Assembly (NCBI GenBank): GCA_016841005.1
Contig: JAEORG010000067.1
Coordinates: forward strand, 1 to 9,872
Direction of reading: 5' to 3'
Length of the DNA stretch: 9,872 bases
Source of the DNA: Candidatus Thorarchaeota archaeon
GTDB lineage: Archaea > Asgardarchaeota > Thorarchaeia > Thorarchaeales > Thorarchaeaceae
Both the position numbers and the translations under genes were made by a program. Shown one piece after another: positions 6,224-9,872 of the stretch. The stretch's first letter is position 1. Every line of letters begins with the position of its first letter. The notes under the pieces were generated by a model that made no database searches, was not told where the DNA came from, and saw only the letters and a program-made list of their open reading frames with translations.

Positions 6224-7366
6224 TTGAAGCTAAAAGCAATCAGTGGTAAGAATCAAAGAGGATTCTCTTTTGTTACACCACAAGGTGAACCGTATGTTAA
6301 CCCTGTTCTATTGGTTATGGGACCAAAGAAAGTTCTCACACGCATCAGAGAATCTCCAAAAGTGCCACAAGACCTCATTGTGGTTGATAATCGACTATAC
6401 AAATCGCTGAGAGCTGAAGCTGGAAAAGAAGTTGAAATTGTTCAAGTTGATTTCGAGATTCCGACCTGTACTCAAATGACCCTAGTCGTATCTGCAAAAC
6501 GAGAAGTTGATGTAAGAGCTGTTGTACGAGCCCTTTCAGATAGGATTCAAGACATGGAAACACATCTTGACGGATTATTACTTATGGAAGGTCAGGTTTT
6601 AGATCTCGATTCTTTGGGAATCTCAGTAACAATCAACGAACTCACTCCGCACTCAGACCAAATGAATGCGTCACTTATCGAATGGAGAAAATTGTTGAAG
6701 TTGTATCTTGAGGCGGACTTAGGTGATAAGTGCTTCAACATCTGTTTTGTCACAGACATTGGAGCGGCATCTCGAAAATCTGACATTTCAAAAGCCACTG
6801 AAGGAAAAATCCAGAGGATTGAAGCAGCAATGCAACTCTCAACTGAGCTAATAGAATCTCTATCTTTTTGTAAAGGGGATTCTTTCTTCTCAGCCGTGGC
6901 ATTCTCTGAGGAATCTGATGTTTTTGGGAGTTCTGAATTAGAACCTGGAATTGACCGCAAGACTGTGCGCATTCGATCAAGAACCATTGCACAGGATTAC
7001 GAAGAATGGATTTCAGGATTGCTAGACAAACACGGTGAAAGTGCATCAGGACCATCTATAGGCCTGTCCGAAGGAATTGACCTAGCTAAACTACTATCGA
7101 ATACAAATAATAAACCAACCATAATCGTATTCTTATCCAGTGGAACCTATTCGCTTGGGCGGAATCCTGTAGCAACTGTCAAGAAGGGTTTTACTGATTC
7201 TGATGGAATCACAATCCTCTCCGTTGGACTTGGAGAGAAGTGTGAAGCAACCATACTCTCTGCAATAGCTGATGCAACGAACGGAGCAGTTGCTTTCATA
7301 AAGACCATTGATGATATTCAAGATGTCAAAGAATTGATACTCACTCGGATTGGTAAGGATGTGTGA
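6224..7366 (+). CDS. CDC48-N-like barrel fused to a degenerate vWA domain
   Basis: A 380-residue protein, second in the operon. Residues about 50-142 resemble the N-domain of CDC48/VAT, and by fold Ufd1: LIVVDNRLYKSLRAEAGKEV (51-70) then EIVQV follows the VAT pattern VRID..MRN..GA.IGD.VKV.KV, QMTLVV (84-89) corresponds to VTLAP, and an AVVRAL helix plus LLLMEGQVLDL and GISVTINELTP follows the second sub-barrel ending in F.VV...P. No AAA+ module is attached. Residues about 167-380 look like a vWA domain: CFVTDIGAASRKSD at strand 1, SGPSIG near 275-280, PTIIVFLSSGTYS (298-310), ILSVGLGE (331-338). The metal site is degenerate (D178-x-G-x-A; SSG where Asp-Gly is expected), so ordinary MIDAS metal binding is doubtful. 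Probable role is protein interaction. The N-domain call rests on remembered patterns, not a search. Confidence 0.6.
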   Translation: MKLKAISGKNQRGFSFVTPQGEPYVNPVLLVMGPKKVLTRIRESPKVPQDLIVVDNRLYKSLRAEAGKEVEIVQVDFEIPTCTQMTLVVSAKREVDVRAVVRALSDRIQDMETHLDGLLLMEGQVLDLDSLGISVTINELTPHSDQMNASLIEWRKLLKLYLEADLGDKCFNICFVTDIGAASRKSDISKATEGKIQRIEAAMQLSTELIESLSFCKGDSFFSAVAFSEESDVFGSSELEPGIDRKTVRIRSRTIAQDYEEWISGLLDKHGESASGPSIGLSEGIDLAKLLSNTNNKPTIIVFLSSGTYSLGRNPVATVKKGFTDSDGITILSVGLGEKCEATILSAIADATNGAVAFIKTIDDIQDVKELILTRIGKDV

Positions 7367-7369
7367 TAA

Positions 7370-8563
7370 TTGGCAGATAATCTAGTAAACCGCTTAGAGG
7401 CTATGTATGCAAATGATGAAGTTCTTGGGTATTTATCAAATAGATTGTCTGGAGACAAACTCAAAGCAGGTTGGATTGAAACTGGATTAGTATCTAAGGG
7501 TATCAAGGGCGACCTTGTAAATAAAGAAAATCAGGAAGGGTATGTCATACCACTTAGCACAACTATAAGAGCAGTTATTGACCGCGACATAAAATATCCT
7601 GATGATGCTGGAATATTGATCTTGGGAGAACCAGGTCTCTTATGTGAGAAATTTGTTGTTGTCTTTAAGAATGAGTCAGACGATGATAAACTAATACGCA
7701 ATATTTCTGCTTTCTGGATTAAAGGGTACACTCCAAATGAGATAACCCGTCTTTTCCTTAAACATGAATTAGGTTCTGGTTTGCTAAGTACTTTTGATGA
7801 ACCTGGAGTAGACTATATCGAGTATCTTCGGGACCAAATATCAAGTGGTATTCTAGAAGAGGCATTCTCGCTGGTCATTCCATCAAATTGGAGGAAATCA
7901 CGAAATTGGATCAGTGATTTGTTGAAAGAAGATTCCTCTGAGTCAATGTTGCTCATACAAGATTGGTCTAAGAATACTGTATCTTTAGCCTACTTACTAA
8001 GCAATTGGATAAAAGACATGAGTGAACAACTAAAAATAGAGAAGCTTGTTGGAGCCTGTTTCTTTATCCGGGGAAATATTTCTGAAGGATTCTTCTGGGA
8101 TGGACCCCGTGAAATTATGACATGTTCTCAATTCAACACTCCTGATATAGAACAAATTGCAATGAATATCTTACTCCCCCTCTGGGATACATCAGGGGCA
8201 CCGATTCATTCCACTACTTCAGATGATGACTCTGATATCAAATCTAAAGATACTATCCACGGTGAATCAATTCCTCCAAGTCCTCCTTTATTGCCTCAGG
8301 AATTTGAAGAGATTGCTCATCGCGCACGCGGATTGGTCGGGAAAATTGACATTGACGATACATTCCGACGTATTGAGCGGATTGAAGCTATTCTGGGTGA
8401 ACTTGAGTATGCTCGGGATCAGGAGGATGAAAAGACTACGGTTCCACATCCTGACCTGATGGAATCTAGGATTAAAGAAGCTCTAGATAGCCTTGAGGAA
8501 ATTACAAACCGTCTAGAAGAATTAGAGAAACGACTTGTGACTGTTTGTAAAGAGATCGAATAG
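7370..8563 (+). CDS. Unrecognised protein, possible RecA/KaiC-like pseudo-ATPase with C-terminal coiled coil
   Basis: A 397-residue cytosolic protein, third in the operon, starting at TTG 7370 three bases after the preceding stop. I do not recognise a family with certainty. GILILGEPGLLCEKFVVVF (81-99) resembles the strand, P-loop and helix of KaiC/RAD55-like ATPases (LI.GEPG.GKT.F...F), but the Gly-Lys-Thr core is replaced by L-L-C-E-K. ISAFWIKGYTPNEITRLFLK (112-131) and SMLLIQDWSKNTVSLAYLLS (192-211) sit where the second strand and Walker B region would be. If right, it is a nucleotide-binding fold that has lost catalysis. A linker rich in Asp, Ser and Pro (275-309) leads to predicted coiled coils (about 310-350 and 362-397), likely for pairing with the next gene's product. 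The fold assignment is tentative. Confidence 0.6.
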   Translation: MADNLVNRLEAMYANDEVLGYLSNRLSGDKLKAGWIETGLVSKGIKGDLVNKENQEGYVIPLSTTIRAVIDRDIKYPDDAGILILGEPGLLCEKFVVVFKNESDDDKLIRNISAFWIKGYTPNEITRLFLKHELGSGLLSTFDEPGVDYIEYLRDQISSGILEEAFSLVIPSNWRKSRNWISDLLKEDSSESMLLIQDWSKNTVSLAYLLSNWIKDMSEQLKIEKLVGACFFIRGNISEGFFWDGPREIMTCSQFNTPDIEQIAMNILLPLWDTSGAPIHSTTSDDDSDIKSKDTIHGESIPPSPPLLPQEFEEIAHRARGLVGKIDIDDTFRRIERIEAILGELEYARDQEDEKTTVPHPDLMESRIKEALDSLEEITNRLEELEKRLVTVCKEIE

Positions 8564-8567
8564 GTGG
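8563..8567 (+). promoter_or_regulatory. Shine-Dalgarno site overlapping the stop codon of the preceding gene
   Basis: GGTGG begins in the TAG stop (8561-8563) of the third operon gene and lies five bases before ATG 8573. This selects ATG 8573 over GTG 8564 and suggests coupled translation of the two coiled-coil genes. Confidence 0.65.
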
Positions 8568-8572
8568 TTCAA

Positions 8573-8845
8573 ATGGCAGAGGAATGGAAGAATAAAATGA
8601 CACTTCTTATCGAATCTCTTGAGGAACTCGACGACATTCGCATTCGAATTAAGGATGCGGAGAGTTCAATCCTCAAATTAACTAAGAGAGTTGAAGATGA
8701 TGAGAGTGAGAATCAGGAAGCAGCTTTGGTCCGCCAATTAGAAGAAGTGCAATTATCCATCGAGGAAGTCGAACTGAAAACAAATCAACTAGATATGAAA
8801 CTATCAGCTATTGAACGTCTTATGCAGAACAATGACTCATCATGA
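8573..8845 (+). CDS. Small coiled-coil protein
   Basis: A 90-residue, strongly charged, almost wholly helical protein with no recognisable enzymatic domain. Heptad-like runs such as LLIESLEELDDIRIRIKDAE and VRQLEEVQLSIEEVELKTNQ, with hydrophobic residues spaced three and four apart, point to two helices joined around DDESENQEA (about 44-52), which could fold as a hairpin or dimerise. It has no cysteine, membrane segment or signal. As last gene of the operon, nine bases after a protein that also ends in coiled coil, it may be that protein's partner. Its stop codon overlaps the end of the facing gene. Real gene status is supported by the good SD site and operon spacing. Confidence 0.75.
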   Translation: MAEEWKNKMTLLIESLEELDDIRIRIKDAESSILKLTKRVEDDESENQEAALVRQLEEVQLSIEEVELKTNQLDMKLSAIERLMQNNDSS

Positions 8846-8848
8846 TGA
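8837..8848. repeat. Perfect 12-bp palindrome shared by two convergent stop codons
   Basis: TCATCATGATGA reads the same on both strands and codes Ser-Ser-stop for the plus-strand coiled-coil gene and Ser-Ser-stop for the minus-strand vWA gene. The two coding sequences overlap by six bases (8840-8845). No terminator can fit between them, so each transcript must run into the other gene. Confidence 0.85.
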
Positions 8849-9872
8849 AGAAAGTGATTTCAGTGCCCATTGTAGATATCCTAGGAATTCAAATGTAGAA
8901 AATTCTTCCAGATGAATAATTCTCGAATTTAGACCCTTTACGACATTCTTTGCCTGTTCAATATCGAATTGTTCTCCTGTACCAATGATATCCATCCTAT
9001 AGTTTGTATTGGATGCAATAGATTGTAAGTATGAATTAAGTTCACCTTCTGGATCCCCCATAATAGATGAACAAACTATTACTAGAGTTGGTCTTTCTGA
9101 TCCGAAATCTTCTAACAATTCAGCTATGGTCCGAAATATCCCATAGGGCTTTGTATCACCCTCGACCAGATCACCCGTGTCAAGGATTGAATACAATAAG
9201 GAAGTAAATACCTCCTCATTCTGCATATCATCATCGAACTCGATATAATCTTGACTAACGCCTCCCTTCTGGATAGCAAATTTGATTGGATCTTTATCGA
9301 CAAAAACAATACCCAAGCGACCATCAGTTTTGTTCTTTCTCAATCTCTCAATAGTTAATAGGGCAATCAATTTTACCACATCTAAGCGCGAAGTTTGTGA
9401 ATGTAACGATGCAAAAAATCTCTCAAGTTCTTTGGCGTTTCTAAATAAAGGAGCGAGAAATTGTCTTGCAGACGTCGGATTTGAAAGACCAACATCTTGA
9501 ATTTTCATCTCGTTCCCAGTTGCTAAAACGAGTATGACATTGATATCCAGAAGGAAATCTTTTGAGATTAAATCAATATTGCTCTCACTGGTACGTCCAA
9601 GTTGTCCCCTTTGTAGTCTGGGATCTATTTCAGTAACATTAAGCTCAACTCCTCCAGGTGTGACGAATCTACTCTCTATACCAATTAGCTTTTGATTTAC
9701 TGACTGTCGAATCTCCTCGCGCATCAAATGCATATGCGTTACAAGCTCAGCATCACTATACCCTGGAACACTATCATATGTAAGAAGGAGTTTCGAAATT
9801 GTGGGAGTATCATCTGAATATCTTACCACATCCAATTTTGTACCCTCTGTCAATCCTATATCTTTCACATCG
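8840..9872 (-). CDS. CDC48-N-like region fused to degenerate vWA-like domain, 5' end missing
   Basis: At least 342 residues, numbered from the GTG at 9868; the frame is open to the right edge and the first barrel lacks its opening strand, so the start lies outside. Residues 1-101 resemble the CDC48/VAT N-domain: KDIGLTEGTKLDVVRY follows M..LG...GD.V.V.KV, and ESRFVTPGGVELNVTEIDPR (65-84) then RGQLGRTSESNIDL follows the second sub-barrel and its tail. The rest (108-342) resembles a vWA domain with strands INVILVLATGNEM (109-121), RLGIVFVDKD (184-193), RPTLVIVCSSIMG (259-271) and MDIIGTGE (292-299). The metal site is degenerate: ATG-x-E replaces DxSxS and SSIMG replaces the Asp loop. PTxxIxxSS is shared with the second operon gene, so the two are probably diverged paralogues. 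Cytosolic; likely part of the same module. Confidence 0.6.
   Translation of the reverse strand, partial: DVKDIGLTEGTKLDVVRYSDDTPTISKLLLTYDSVPGYSDAELVTHMHLMREEIRQSVNQKLIGIESRFVTPGGVELNVTEIDPRLQRGQLGRTSESNIDLISKDFLLDINVILVLATGNEMKIQDVGLSNPTSARQFLAPLFRNAKELERFFASLHSQTSRLDVVKLIALLTIERLRKNKTDGRLGIVFVDKDPIKFAIQKGGVSQDYIEFDDDMQNEEVFTSLLYSILDTGDLVEGDTKPYGIFRTIAELLEDFGSERPTLVIVCSSIMGDPEGELNSYLQSIASNTNYRMDIIGTGEQFDIEQAKNVVKGLNSRIIHLEEFSTFEFLGYLQWALKSLSSS

Noticed and set aside
6592..7055. Two overlapping minus-strand frames of 131 and 101 codons inside the second operon gene
   Set aside because: They are antisense to a gene with domain support, have no promoter or SD site, and encode low-complexity Ser/Leu/Gln-rich sequence.
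9282..9500. 72-codon plus-strand frame antisense to the right-edge gene
   Set aside because: No SD site, no domain, and the opposite strand has a coherent vWA-like protein.
1..9872. CRISPR array, tRNA/rRNA gene, transposon ends or attachment sites
   Set aside because: Looked for regularly spaced direct repeats, cloverleaf arms and terminal repeats by eye; none found, and nearly all of the window is coding.

Overview
The window looks archaeal, and an Asgard lineage such as Thorarchaeia is my best guess; this is inferred from content, not from a marker gene. Supporting signs are TATA-like boxes 22-26 bases upstream of genes that lack a Shine-Dalgarno (SD) site, GGTGG-type SD sites before several other genes, a GTPase of the cyclic-2,3-diphosphoglycerate synthetase family, a gene closely resembling a eukaryotic E2F/DP DNA-binding domain, and folds resembling the CDC48/VAT N-domain. 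I see no tRNA, rRNA, CRISPR array, transposase or other mobile element.

Left part (1-4981), single genes. A PaaK-like adenylate-forming enzyme (+) is cut off at the left edge. It is followed by a six-helix membrane protein (+). A perfect bidirectional terminator hairpin separates that gene from a convergent COG2403-type GTPase (-). A 250-base divergent region with a 22-bp-spaced inverted repeat and a TATA-like box leads into the E2F/DP-like winged-helix and coiled-coil regulator (+). That gene ends three bases from a convergent small cyclophilin-like fold protein (-).

Right part (about 5000-9872), a compact uncharacterised module. Four plus-strand genes with gaps of 14, 3 and 9 bases appear to form one operon: (1) a von Willebrand A (vWA) protein with an intact metal site, followed by a winged-helix-like segment and an Ig-like sandwich; (2) a CDC48-N-like barrel joined to a vWA-like domain with a degenerate metal site; (3) a protein that may be a RecA/KaiC-like pseudo-ATPase with an acidic, proline-rich linker and a coiled-coil tail; (4) a 90-residue coiled-coil protein. 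Facing them is a minus-strand gene, cut off by the right edge, that again joins a CDC48-N-like region to a degenerate vWA-like domain. The two oppositely oriented genes end inside a shared perfect 12-bp palindrome.

The right-hand module is the best candidate for an undescribed system. It has one vWA protein that could bind metal and ligand, two diverged CDC48N-vWA proteins that probably cannot bind metal in the usual way, and two coiled-coil partners. All look cytosolic. A scaffold or adaptor complex working with an AAA+ ATPase encoded elsewhere is a reasonable hypothesis; nothing in the window shows the substrate or the ATPase. The E2F-like regulator is the second highlight.
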